Assembly: GCA_963783965.1 (NCBI GenBank)
Contig: CAWAPQ010000003.1
Coordinates: 248,001 to 312,000, forward strand
Length of the DNA: 64,000 nucleotides
From: Bog-473 sp963783965
GTDB lineage: Bacteria; Actinomycetota; Acidimicrobiia; Acidimicrobiales; RAAP-2
Direction: 5' to 3'
The notes under the pieces were generated by a model that was given only the letters and a program-made list of their open reading frames with translations, did no database searches and was not told the origin of the DNA. Shown piece after piece: positions 55,668 through 64,000 of the stretch (positions are counted from its first letter, which is position 1; each line of letters starts with the position of its first letter). The position numbers and the translations under genes were made by a program.

Positions 55668-58409
55668 TCAGCCGTCGACCTCGCGCAGGGTGTGTCCATT
55701 CGAGACCAGCAACACTTGTGAGTGGTCGAGGAGAGGGCTGGCGGGAAGATCGACATTCTGAGCAGCGGTGGTCCGGGCCAGCCCGGACAGCCAGACCGTC
55801 TTGCCAAGAAAGGTGACCTCGAGCGCTGCGGAGATGGGACCGGCCGAACCAAGGCGCACTTGTGCGGCCGGGCGCCCGGCAGCACCACTGACGATGGAGA
55901 GCTCCGGGGGCGGCGTCCACTCCTTGAGCGACGTCACCGTGGCCAATGAGGCGCCTAGGGCGAAGAGCGTCAGCCCGAGACAGCCGAGGACCACCTGAGA
56001 TCGAGAGCGACGCTTCATGCCCGGCGCACGGGCAGATGACACCGGGTCCGGTTGCTCTGTGTCGGACAGCGAGCCCACGGTGGTCGTCAGGTCGAGGAGG
56101 ATGCCTAGGTTGCTCAGGTGCCAGCTCCTTGGGCGCAGGCTGAGGGTCAGGAGCAAGAGCAAGACGATGATGGCCATGGCGTCGGGCGGAGCGTGCGTCA
56201 CCCGGATGAGAAGGGCGCCAAAGACTCCGATCACCAGCGCGCCGACCACCCCGCAGACCACCAGGTGCTCTACGTCATGGAGTGGCTCAGAGCGGCGGCG
56301 CAGTCTGAGCAACCACATCACCGCGACCAGCACAGCCAGGAGGAAGACGCCCAAGTCAAGGCCCGTCCCTCCCACGGGGGGGCCCGCAGGTGCCGCCCGA
56401 GCGGACTGCGGGAGAAGCGCGGACAGGTCGTACACCTGGATCGGACCGTTGTCGTAGATGCGCTTGATCCCTGGATACGAGTCGAATTTGTTGAGGTCGG
56501 ACAGGGTGAGACGACCCAGAGGTTCGCCGTCGGAGATGTAGATTCCATACAGCGGGAGTCCCTGCGCGAGGCGGTCGTCGACGACGATGTAGCGGATGTC
56601 GGCCTCGCGGATCAGGGAGATATCGAATGGACTGAGCTGGTGGTCGAAGAAAAGTGGGGCGGGATTCACCAGCCCGGCTTGGGCGGTCACCGGATCGACG
56701 CCTCCTATGGCGTTGAGCAGCGCGCCGTTGTCTCTGTCGACCGCAACGTGGGAGTCTGCCGGGAGGTTGGCGTCGGCCCAATGGGCCACCGCCAGTGAGG
56801 GGGCGCCCAGCGACAGCTCATCTCCGCCGACACGGTAGGGCCCGGGCAAGAGACTTGGGAGCGGGCCCCCGCCGTAAAGCAGGCTGCCCAGGAAGCACAG
56901 GGTTGCCACGCCGATCGTGGCGCCCCGCTCGAGCATCCGGCGATCGTTTGCGATCCGTCTCGCCAGCCACGCGCCAACGACCAATGCGACGCCGAAGAAT
57001 ATGAACGTGGTTGCGCGCCCAGCCACCAGCTTGCTGTCCGAGGAGATGTTGGCGAGCAGGGTGAGCGGGTAGATGGCCGCGATGACGGCCGGCAGATAGC
57101 GGAGTGCTCCGCCACGAACACTCCGCTTGAAGATCACGCTGTACAGCGAGGGAATGAGAATCAAGCAGAAACTTATGGCAGCTGCCAGCTGGAGGACGAT
57201 CTCCCAGTCGGGGGATCCGCCGCCCGCTGCGTTTTTGAAGAGCTGTCGGTTCCCGTGAAGGTGGCCCAGTGCCGCGCTGATTTCAGAAGACGCGGCCTCA
57301 AACACCGGATCGACGTAGTCTGTGAGGCGACGACCGACAAACGCAGTCCAAGTGCCGCCGAGAACCAGGCCGACCGCGGCCGCGATTCCGACGATCCGGG
57401 CCTGAGTCCTCCTCTTACTCCGTGGATCCAGGGGTATCACTTGAGGCACATCCCATGCCCCGGTACCCAAGGGCCTCGGACCCGCGGCGGAGTAGGACAT
57501 CGCAGGTCCCCATCCGGTGTCTGTTGCGCGACGGCGAAGGTAGACCGTGCCGTACAGTCCTACGGCCCACACCACGACGAAGCCGACGGTGAGCCAACCT
57601 GTGACATGGTGGGTGAGGACGACCGCACCGATGCAACCGAGCGCCAGCGCGAACAATCTCCTCATCCTGGGATGTTCGGAATCGATCGAGACGAACAGGA
57701 GATACACCGCCGCCGCCGCGAAGGCGAGGGCGAGCGTCTCGTAAGCGTACTGGGAGTCGAATCCGTAGAACTGTGGACCGGCCGCATAGACGAGCACGGC
57801 GATGCCGCCCGCACGCGAGGAGCGGCAGGCACGTTCCGCGACGAGGAAGATGACGAGCACGAGCACGACGCGGACGGCGGCCAGCACGATCAGCTCATCG
57901 AGCACCAATGGGAGACCCGTGAGCCACCTCGTGCCGGCGGTAGCCAGTTCGAGGCCAGGGTAGTAGGGGCTTACCGGCAGGATCGTATTGGTGGGGAACA
58001 GGGCATGGCTGTCGAGAAGACGTGCCAAGGTTCCAATGTGTGCCAGCTCGTCGAAGCTGTCCAAGAGGAGCGGGTGGCGCATGACGTACGAGGCGAGGAG
58101 CCCGAGACCGAGAACGAGTGAGACCCAGACCCGCTCTCTTCGTGATGCGTGCGCGCCGGTCAGGCGCCATGCGGACGCGGCGAAGAGGAGCGAAATGCCG
58201 CAAAGGAAGAGCGGCAGTGCCGGCGATCCGTGCCCCGTGCGCTCGAGAGCGTAGGCCGCCCCCTGCATCAGCAGGCCTGTACCGACCATGGCAAGGACGA
58301 CGCCGAGGCGTGACCGGCCTACTGGAAGGATCACGGGTGGGATCGTGTTGGCCGGGGACGGCGGCTCGCGCCGGGTATCGGGTGCGCCGACGTTGGGACC
58401 AACCGTCAT
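55668..58409 (-). CDS. Large multi-pass membrane protein, putative GT-C glycosyltransferase
   Basis: About 913 residues from ATG 58409; the frame is open to 58451. More than a dozen membrane helices lie in the first 480 residues and several more after 600. The first outer loop has LLLDSFDELAHIGTLARLLD, with the acidic pair typical of GT-C enzymes, followed by PVSPYYPGLELATAGTRWL. A soluble domain of about 180 residues separates the two membrane blocks, and the protein ends in an outer beta-like domain (APPPELSIVSGAAGRPA style, ending LREVDG). I do not recognise a named family. By position, between an epimerase and a flippase, a role in building or exporting the second glycan is likely. Confidence 0.68.
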   Translation of the reverse strand: MTVGPNVGAPDTRREPPSPANTIPPVILPVGRSRLGVVLAMVGTGLLMQGAAYALERTGHGSPALPLFLCGISLLFAASAWRLTGAHASRRERVWVSLVLGLGLLASYVMRHPLLLDSFDELAHIGTLARLLDSHALFPTNTILPVSPYYPGLELATAGTRWLTGLPLVLDELIVLAAVRVVLVLVIFLVAERACRSSRAGGIAVLVYAAGPQFYGFDSQYAYETLALAFAAAAVYLLFVSIDSEHPRMRRLFALALGCIGAVVLTHHVTGWLTVGFVVVWAVGLYGTVYLRRRATDTGWGPAMSYSAAGPRPLGTGAWDVPQVIPLDPRSKRRTQARIVGIAAAVGLVLGGTWTAFVGRRLTDYVDPVFEAASSEISAALGHLHGNRQLFKNAAGGGSPDWEIVLQLAAAISFCLILIPSLYSVIFKRSVRGGALRYLPAVIAAIYPLTLLANISSDSKLVAGRATTFIFFGVALVVGAWLARRIANDRRMLERGATIGVATLCFLGSLLYGGGPLPSLLPGPYRVGGDELSLGAPSLAVAHWADANLPADSHVAVDRDNGALLNAIGGVDPVTAQAGLVNPAPLFFDHQLSPFDISLIREADIRYIVVDDRLAQGLPLYGIYISDGEPLGRLTLSDLNKFDSYPGIKRIYDNGPIQVYDLSALLPQSARAAPAGPPVGGTGLDLGVFLLAVLVAVMWLLRLRRRSEPLHDVEHLVVCGVVGALVIGVFGALLIRVTHAPPDAMAIIVLLLLLTLSLRPRSWHLSNLGILLDLTTTVGSLSDTEQPDPVSSARAPGMKRRSRSQVVLGCLGLTLFALGASLATVTSLKEWTPPPELSIVSGAAGRPAAQVRLGSAGPISAALEVTFLGKTVWLSGLARTTAAQNVDLPASPLLDHSQVLLVSNGHTLREVDG

Positions 58410-58904
58410 CTCGCGGCGCACGTCGAGATCAGATCGAACTCGGCATGACATTAGTGCCCCGGCACATTGCTCTCATTGTGCGCCCGCTCCAGGGCTACTA
58501 TCTCAGTTCAGCGGTCTTTCTCGCACGAGCCGCTGCGCCTTGACACCTCAATGACAGCCCCAAGTATGACATGGGCACCATCGCTCCACGGGCGCGGCTC
58601 GGCCTCCGTCACCTGAACCGTGATGGAGCGGGCGAGGCACGACCGCGCAAAGCGGTGTGGCACGCCGGGGTTCGTCCATCCTGAACAAAGGGCCGAATCC
58701 AGCCGATCCGACGGGGGCGAAACGGAGATCGCGGCCTGACCGATAGGTCCTCTGTCTGTTCGAGCCGACCAGTGACCCACGCACTAAAATGCCGCCCGGT
58801 GAGCCGGGCGGATGCGCATTTGTGGCTTCAGCGTATTGGATTGTGAACGGGCTCGCGCGTAGATCTGAGGGCATCTGCCTCGGCCCTGAAGCGGAACCAC
58901 GATC

Positions 58905-60228
58905 ATGAGCTGGTTCGGCGGTGGTGGAGAACCGAAACAGGTCGCGGAGGTTCGGCGTCTCTTCACGACGTTCGGGTTCCTCGTCGCCAAGCTGGGCGCC
59001 ACCGCGGGCATCGGGCTGGCCTATTGGGCGGTCGCGAACGCGCCTCTTTCCGGCCGCGGATATCGGCCTCGCCGCCGCCGCCGCGTCGACAGCATTACTC
59101 CTGGCCTCGGTGGGAGGTCTTGGGATCCCGTTGCTGATCCTCGCCGAGCTCGAAGCGATCAACGCTTCGGAGCGTCGCGCCGTCTTCACCACTGGCATGG
59201 TCATTGCTGGAGTGGTCGTTCTGATCCTGGCGATCGCCACGATGGCGTTCTCCCCCTTCTTGGGGAAGAGCCTGAAATTGATCGGCGCGGACCCGGTGAC
59301 AGCGTCCCTGTTCGTAGGGGGCTCAGTGGCGACGGTCGCTGGGCTCACGCTCGACAATGCAGCCATCGGCTTACACCGCGGTGTGGCTCAACTTTGGCGA
59401 GGCACGCTGAGCTCGGTGCTGAAGCTTGCCATTGTTGGCCTTCTGGTAATTGCCTCGACCCGCACGAGTGCAGGCCTCATCTTCGCATGGGCATTCGCGA
59501 CCGTCGTCTCGCTCGTCGTCTGTTTCCCCATGCTTCGACTCGAACCCACCCCGGCCGACGAAGGGAAACTCAACCATCGGCTGGCACTCGCCCGCCGCTA
59601 CGGCGTGCTCTCCCTCAAGCACCATGTCCTCAATCTGTCCATCAGCTCCATCTCCTACATCGTTCCGCTGATCGCCGTTCTGCTCATCTCGCCGCAGCAA
59701 ATGGCCTACTTCTCGACCGCTTTGCTGTTGTCGTCCACCGTGATGATCATCCCGTACCTGCTCGCCCTATCCCTCTTCGCCGAGAGTTCAGGCGACCCGG
59801 GCCTCCTCCACCGTCACGTCCGCCAAACACTCCCGCTCGGACTGGCCATGTGTGGTGCGCTTGTGATCGCCGTGGAGATTGCGGCCCCCCTGGTCCTTCG
59901 TATCTTCGGCCCCGCCTATGCCGCCAACGGGACCACTGTGCTGCGCATTCTCATCCTGGTGGGCCCGGCCTATGTCATAAAGGACCACTACGTAGCGATC
60001 CGCCGCGCGCAGGGCCGCCTGGGCCATGCGGCCAAGGTGATGGCGGCGGGCACGTCCGCAGAAGCGATAGGCGCGGTGTTAGGGGGAATCGCCGGAGGCA
60101 TGGTGGGCCTCTCCATCGGATGGGCCGTCGCGGCCTCGTGTGAGGCCGTTGCCTTGCTACCCGCGGTGATTCGGGTCTTCCACCGGGATCCCCGGGTCGA
60201 GCACGATCCCGGAGGATCTTCCGGGTGA
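58905..60228 (+). pseudogene. Second oligosaccharide flippase (MOP superfamily), one frameshift
   Basis: The start at ATG 58905 gives FTTFGFLVAKLGATAGIGLA, the first helix. Near 59040 the frame shifts and the neighbouring frame continues LFPAADIGLAAAAASTALLL through about eleven further helices to the stop at 60228, for example ILVGPAYVIKDHYVAIRRAQ. One extra G in AACGCGCCTC explains the break, and the joined protein is about 440 residues. It belongs to the same flippase superfamily as the gene at 7294-8688 but is not closely similar, so each may serve a different lipid-linked glycan. It converges with the aminotransferase gene. Confidence 0.82.
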
Positions 60229-60381
60229 GATCCGCCGCCTGCTGGGTGGTCGGCGATCAGCCGCTCGCAGGGGTACGTGACAGCCTCGCGGTCGAACAGC
60301 AGGTCGAAGATGCCAATCGGCCGCCCGATACCCGCCCGGAATTGTGGTTCCCTGGCCGGTACGGCACAGAGGGCGGCAACG

Positions 60382-61629
60382 TCACGTCCACTCCGGTGGC
60401 GGGGATGCCGGGGCCAGACGGATCTGGTTCTTCCCGACCAGGTCGAGAACGCGCTCCGCATCGTGTGGGTCGACGGGGAGGATGTGGCTGGCCCACCACC
60501 GTGCTGCTTCCGGCAGCGGAGAGGGCTCGCAGAACTCTGGCCCGGAGTAGTCGTCCAGTGGCGGTGCGTACACGAAAAACACGTTGATCCCGCGTCGCCG
60601 CAGCTCGAGCGCAACGGCGTCCCGATCCTCGATGAGGAGCGGCACGCGGAGCAACGGCAGTGGATCGCCCTCGCGGGCCGCCGGGGCAACCGCATCGAGC
60701 GCTCGAAGCCTAAGCACACCTGCGATCCGCTCCTCGCGATCCCGCCCCAGGTCGCGCAGGGCGCCGAGCGTCCACTTCAGAGGGGTCGATCGCTGTCGCA
60801 TCCGGTAGTCGGGGTACGCCGTCTCCATCCACGCGTCAAATTGTCCGAGGCCACCGCTCGAACGCGCGTGCTCCAACCGAGGCGCATGCAGCGGGACTCG
60901 CCATGGGGCGGGACTCGGGGGATGTGTCAGGCGGCGCACGCGATCCAACCCCCGCGTGAGATGGAGCGTCTCCAGCCGCGCTCTGGCCGCCGATCGCGCG
61001 ACGCGGACCGCTCCCTTACCAATCGGCCTCCGCAGCATGAGCCGATCACGCAGGAGGACAACATCCCTGCGGCTGATCTCCCTGTTGAGAGCGAGAACGC
61101 CACCGCGCCCGGGGAAGTGCTTCGACAAACTGAAGGCGGAAACAGCGCCGAAACTTCCGAGTGGGTGCCCATCAACGTCCGTCTCGATCGCGTGGGCCGC
61201 ATCTTCGATCAGCGGAATCTCGAATCGGCCGCAGGTTGCGCTGAGCTCGACGACTCGGTCGGGAAGGCCGTAGCTGTTACCGGTCAGAACGGCGGAAATG
61301 GTCGGCCACGTTGAGTCATCGATCGCGTCGATGCGCATGTTGCCATCGTCGGTCGACACCGGCGCCATCGCCGGCCAGAGCCCGGCCGCGAGAGCGCCGA
61401 AGAACACTGTGTCGTCCTCGAGTGGGGACATGAGTATGCGATCGCCGGGTGAGAGGAGGAGCTCCAGGGCGAGATAAATGGCAAATCGACCCGACGGCAT
61501 GAACACGCATTCGCGTCCGAGTCGCGCTTCCATCGCCGACTCGATGTCACGTTCGATGTGCTCGCTCACGAAGCCGGCTCCCCTTGAATTGCGCCGAGGT
61601 CTCGACAGATCGCCGGCCCCGAGGCGCAT
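60382..61629 (-). CDS. DegT/DnrJ/EryC1 aminotransferase-family protein
   Basis: About 415 residues from ATG 61629; an in-frame GTG lies at 61644. Residues typical of PLP sugar aminotransferases are present: FMPSGRFAIYLALELLLSPG (cofactor phosphate region), IPLIEDAAHAIETDVDGHPL (Asp that holds the pyridine ring) and SAFSLSKHFPGRGGVLALN (Lys that forms the Schiff base). The C-terminal domain is less typical, with a conserved NVFFVYAPPLDDY. It would add an amino group to a keto-sugar nucleotide, or act as a dehydratase of that fold. It is adjacent to and in the same direction as the GT4 gene, with 123 bases between them, as part of the second glycan module. Confidence 0.8.
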   Translation of the reverse strand: MRLGAGDLSRPRRNSRGAGFVSEHIERDIESAMEARLGRECVFMPSGRFAIYLALELLLSPGDRILMSPLEDDTVFFGALAAGLWPAMAPVSTDDGNMRIDAIDDSTWPTISAVLTGNSYGLPDRVVELSATCGRFEIPLIEDAAHAIETDVDGHPLGSFGAVSAFSLSKHFPGRGGVLALNREISRRDVVLLRDRLMLRRPIGKGAVRVARSAARARLETLHLTRGLDRVRRLTHPPSPAPWRVPLHAPRLEHARSSGGLGQFDAWMETAYPDYRMRQRSTPLKWTLGALRDLGRDREERIAGVLRLRALDAVAPAAREGDPLPLLRVPLLIEDRDAVALELRRRGINVFFVYAPPLDDYSGPEFCEPSPLPEAARWWASHILPVDPHDAERVLDLVGKNQIRLAPASPPPEWT

Positions 61630-61752
61630 GTACACGAAAACCACGCCCCTCGGCCCCCCGCCTTCGTGAGCCGCCAGCTCAGGCCCGTATCATTCCGGCC
61701 TCGATCCCGGGCGCCTGCGCCTGACAGACTCCCAGACTCGCTGGCGCTGATT

Positions 61753-62964
61753 TTAGCCACGTCGGCGGGGGCGACTGACCAGGCTTTCGTACAGCGTCTC
61801 CACCCGCCCCACTACCGCCGACGCGGTGAACGACCGCGCCTGCTCGAGCGCCCTCCGTCCCATGGCGGCCGCCGCATCGCGGTCGTTGACGACCGCCGAG
61901 AGGGCGTTGGACAGGACGACGGGGTCGCCAGGAGTTACCAGGAGCCCGGTCACGCCGTCATCCACCAGGTCAACGATGCCCCCGCTGGCGGCCGCGACGA
62001 CCGGACGGCCGACGGCCATTGCCTCGAGGACCACCGTCGGACAACAGTCGGGCACGATGGAGGGAACGACCACGACACTGGCCGTTTGCATGAGGTCGAT
62101 GACCGACGCGTGATCGAGCAATCCGCGCAGCTTCACCTGATCCGGAAAGTCGAAGGGCGTGCTCTCGAGCACCCTGCCTGCCAGCACGAGAGAGGGAAGG
62201 CCGCCGAGTAGTCGGTGCGCCTCGATCAGCACTTCGATGCCCTTGTCCCGACTCAGATCTCCGACGAACACGATGGGCCCGTCAGGATGGGGGACAGCCT
62301 CGTCGAGGAGAAGGTCATCGGGGATGAAGTTGGGGATGACCTCATAAGGACTCCGTCCAGGCAGCCTGGTGCTCAGCGCTACGACCGAGCTGACGGGGAC
62401 GAAAGCGGCCACGTGTTTGGTTCGGGTGCGGCGGCCGAGCGCGTTCGCCAGCGCGACACCCGGGCCGACCAGTGGCCCGTGCCACGACGCCGCACAGCGG
62501 ACGCATGCCAGCGGCGACGGCCCCGGACAGACGTTATCCCCCCGCATCAGTCTCTTGGTAGCGCAGACGTGGCTGTAGTCGTGCTGGGTCAGCACCACTG
62601 GCACACCGGCGCGACGGGCCGGGCCGATGGCCGAGCCGATGCTCCAGTCGTGAGCATGTACTAAGTCGAAATGGCCTGCAGCGAACAGCCGTTCGATCGC
62701 GTGCCGAAACGCAGGGTCCGCGATCGGCATCGCGTGCGGCCGTACCGGGTCGCTGTACATCTGGGGAAGATGTTGGGCAGTCGTCCTGACGCGGTGTACT
62801 GGGACGGGTCCATCGAGAGTCGTTCCGCCAGGACCGTCCGCGGCGATGGTGATCACCTCGATGCTATGGCCGCGTTGCGCCAATACCTGCCCCAGGTTCC
62901 GGACGTGCTGCTCCTGTCCGCCAGCCACCGGAGGGTAGAACTGGGACACCATCAGCACCCGCAT
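61753..62964 (-). CDS. Family 4 glycosyltransferase
   Basis: The protein has 403 residues. The N-terminal acceptor domain starts MVSQFYPPVAGGQEQHVRNL, with FDLVHAHDWSIG and VLTQHDYSHVCATK, followed by a Cys cluster (NVCPGPSPLACVRCAASWHG) seen in some GT4 enzymes. The donor domain has PIVFVGDLSRDKGIEVLIEA and the EX7E block VVPSIVPDCCPTVVLEAMAV with GRPVVAAASGGIVDLV. It transfers a sugar from a nucleotide donor in the cytoplasm. The start at ATG 62964 is natural because the Rossmann strand begins immediately. It probably forms an operon with the DegT-like gene downstream. Confidence 0.9.
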   Translation of the reverse strand: MRVLMVSQFYPPVAGGQEQHVRNLGQVLAQRGHSIEVITIAADGPGGTTLDGPVPVHRVRTTAQHLPQMYSDPVRPHAMPIADPAFRHAIERLFAAGHFDLVHAHDWSIGSAIGPARRAGVPVVLTQHDYSHVCATKRLMRGDNVCPGPSPLACVRCAASWHGPLVGPGVALANALGRRTRTKHVAAFVPVSSVVALSTRLPGRSPYEVIPNFIPDDLLLDEAVPHPDGPIVFVGDLSRDKGIEVLIEAHRLLGGLPSLVLAGRVLESTPFDFPDQVKLRGLLDHASVIDLMQTASVVVVPSIVPDCCPTVVLEAMAVGRPVVAAASGGIVDLVDDGVTGLLVTPGDPVVLSNALSAVVNDRDAAAAMGRRALEQARSFTASAVVGRVETLYESLVSRPRRRG

Positions 62965-63350
62965 GCTGGGACGTAACTTAGATGCATCGTCGCACCACCG
63001 CCAGCGCGCGTTGCGTATGGTTCATCCATCGCGGCGGCTGGTAGGTGGACGAATACCGGTGCGACCAGTCGTCGGTGCCCTTCGCCCGCGTGATGGCGAT
63101 TCCAGGTCTGTCTCGCTTACGAGTAGGAATCAACGGCCGCGGCATTCGTACACGTTTGCCCCAGGTGGGGTGACCGACGCATCGCCGAGGTTGCCTGGAG
63201 GACGTGACGGGCGTCTGCGACGACGAGCAGCGAAGACCCTCGCCACTGCTTCGGTAGGATGCCACGAGATGAGTGCTCACTCGGGGACGGCAATCGTCCA
63301 GCTGGTACGGTCTCCGGCGGACGGACACCTCCACGCATTGCCGGTGCGCC
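62965..63350. other. Divergent intergenic region
   Basis: No confident gene. A plus-strand frame runs through 62963-63361 without domains and overlaps the start of the deacetylase gene in another frame. Probably promoters for both directions. Confidence 0.4.
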
Positions 63351-64000
63351 GTGAGCCGTAGCGGCTCCGTAATTCTCTGCTATCACCGGGTCGCAGAGGG
63401 GGTCGATGACCCCTTCCGACTCTGCGTGACCCCCGCCAATTTTGCCGTTCAACTCGACGAGATCGCTCGGTACGGCGAACCATCGACCATCGCTGAACTC
63501 TCTGTTCCGTCGCGGCGGCCCCGGGTGGTCGTGACTTTCGACGACGGGTATGCCGACAATCTGACCAACGCGTTGCCGATCGCCAAAGCCAAGGCCTTTC
63601 CCATCACGGTCTTCGTGACCAGTGGCGTTGTTGGCGACCACCGTGGCTTCTGGTGGGATCGCCTCGCCACGCTATTGCGCTCACGTCCATCCGGAATCCG
63701 CGAGTTCTGTCTGCCGGCTGGCGAGCGAACCGTCCGCATCGCCCTCGGTGCGCCGAGAACGGGCGAGGACCTCCTGTCGGTTCGTCAGCACCTGTTACCG
63801 CTTCCCGTCGCGGAGATCCACCGCGTCCTCGATGCCGTCTCGGAGCAGTGGGCGACTTCTGCCGATCCTCCGCCCGATGCTCGATCGCTGACTACGTCCG
63901 AGTTCGTCCAGTTGGCGGCCTCAGAGTTGGTCACGATAGGAGCCCACACCGTCGACCACGTGCGCTTACGGGGACTTCCGCCACCGGTGCAACTGCAGAC
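63351..64000 (+). CDS. Polysaccharide deacetylase (NodB-type), 3' end missing
   Basis: The frame is open from GTG 63351 to the window end, 216 codons. It begins SRSGSVILCYHRVAEGVDDP, a typical deacetylase start, and carries RVVVTFDDGYADNL, where the Asp pair includes the catalytic base and a metal ligand, then FPITVFVTSGVVG. Near the end, LVTIGAHTVDHVRL contains the His motif that completes the metal site. Family knowledge: removal of N- or O-acetyl groups from glycans. No signal peptide is visible, but deacetylases of polysaccharide loci are often cytoplasmic or membrane associated. It is the last visible gene of the second glycan module; the C-terminus lies outside the window. Confidence 0.87.
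   Translation, partial: MSRSGSVILCYHRVAEGVDDPFRLCVTPANFAVQLDEIARYGEPSTIAELSVPSRRPRVVVTFDDGYADNLTNALPIAKAKAFPITVFVTSGVVGDHRGFWWDRLATLLRSRPSGIREFCLPAGERTVRIALGAPRTGEDLLSVRQHLLPLPVAEIHRVLDAVSEQWATSADPPPDARSLTTSEFVQLAASELVTIGAHTVDHVRLRGLPPPVQLQ

Overview
The window is GC-rich with strong G/C third-codon preference. It carries actinobacterial hallmarks: GTG starts, Thr/Pro-rich linkers after signal peptides, an alpha/beta-hydrolase fused to a nucleotide cyclase, an MmpS-like lipoprotein, and secreted proteins with GYWLVASDGGIFSFGDA-type repeats. I infer an uncultured or little-studied member of the Actinomycetota, possibly Acidimicrobiia-like. No rRNA, tRNA or other phylogenetic marker is present to confirm this. 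I saw no tRNA, rRNA, CRISPR array or origin.

Layout. (1) Bases 1-17410 form an exopolysaccharide locus: asparagine synthase (cut by the window start), a two-domain oxidoreductase, a heparinase-type polysaccharide lyase, a GT4 glycosyltransferase, a flippase, a LuxR-type regulator, two chain-length co-polymerases translationally coupled to a Wzy/ligase-like polymerase, a methyltransferase, a YdcF-like protein and an LhgO-type oxidase. (2) Bases 17.7-26.8 kb encode three large secreted repeat proteins: a beta-helix protein with five 42-residue repeats, a frameshifted relative, and a long collagen-like Gly-X-Y protein whose frame is broken many times. (3) Bases 27.5-37.1 kb hold a GT-C membrane transferase, a complete IS1380-family insertion sequence with inverted repeats and a CTAA target duplication, two GT2-TPR proteins flanking a TPR lipoprotein, a histidine phosphatase and a PIG-V-like mannosyltransferase. 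(4) Bases 37.1-46 kb are gene-poor and unusually rich in long hairpins, two of which are clearly homologous. The scattered genes here are an MmpS-like lipoprotein, a secreted GH12 hydrolase, a small unknown protein and a STAS protein. (5) Bases 45.9-51.5 kb hold the hydrolase-cyclase, a frameshifted FtsX-type permease without an ATPase partner, a DUF457-like membrane protein and a small zinc-ribbon protein. (6) Bases 51.6-64 kb form a second surface-glycan module: GT2, a GMC oxidoreductase with a Cys4 motif, an NAD-dependent epimerase, a large membrane protein, a second flippase, a DegT aminotransferase, a GT4 and a polysaccharide deacetylase cut by the window end.

Working together, the two glycan modules would make lipid-linked sugars, flip them, polymerise and trim them, while the secreted repeat proteins could form part of the extracellular matrix. 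This is inference from content and position. Single-base frameshifts recur in at least eight otherwise recognisable genes. Several sit at short homopolymers, so residual sequencing error is the simplest explanation, and all broken genes should be read with that in mind.
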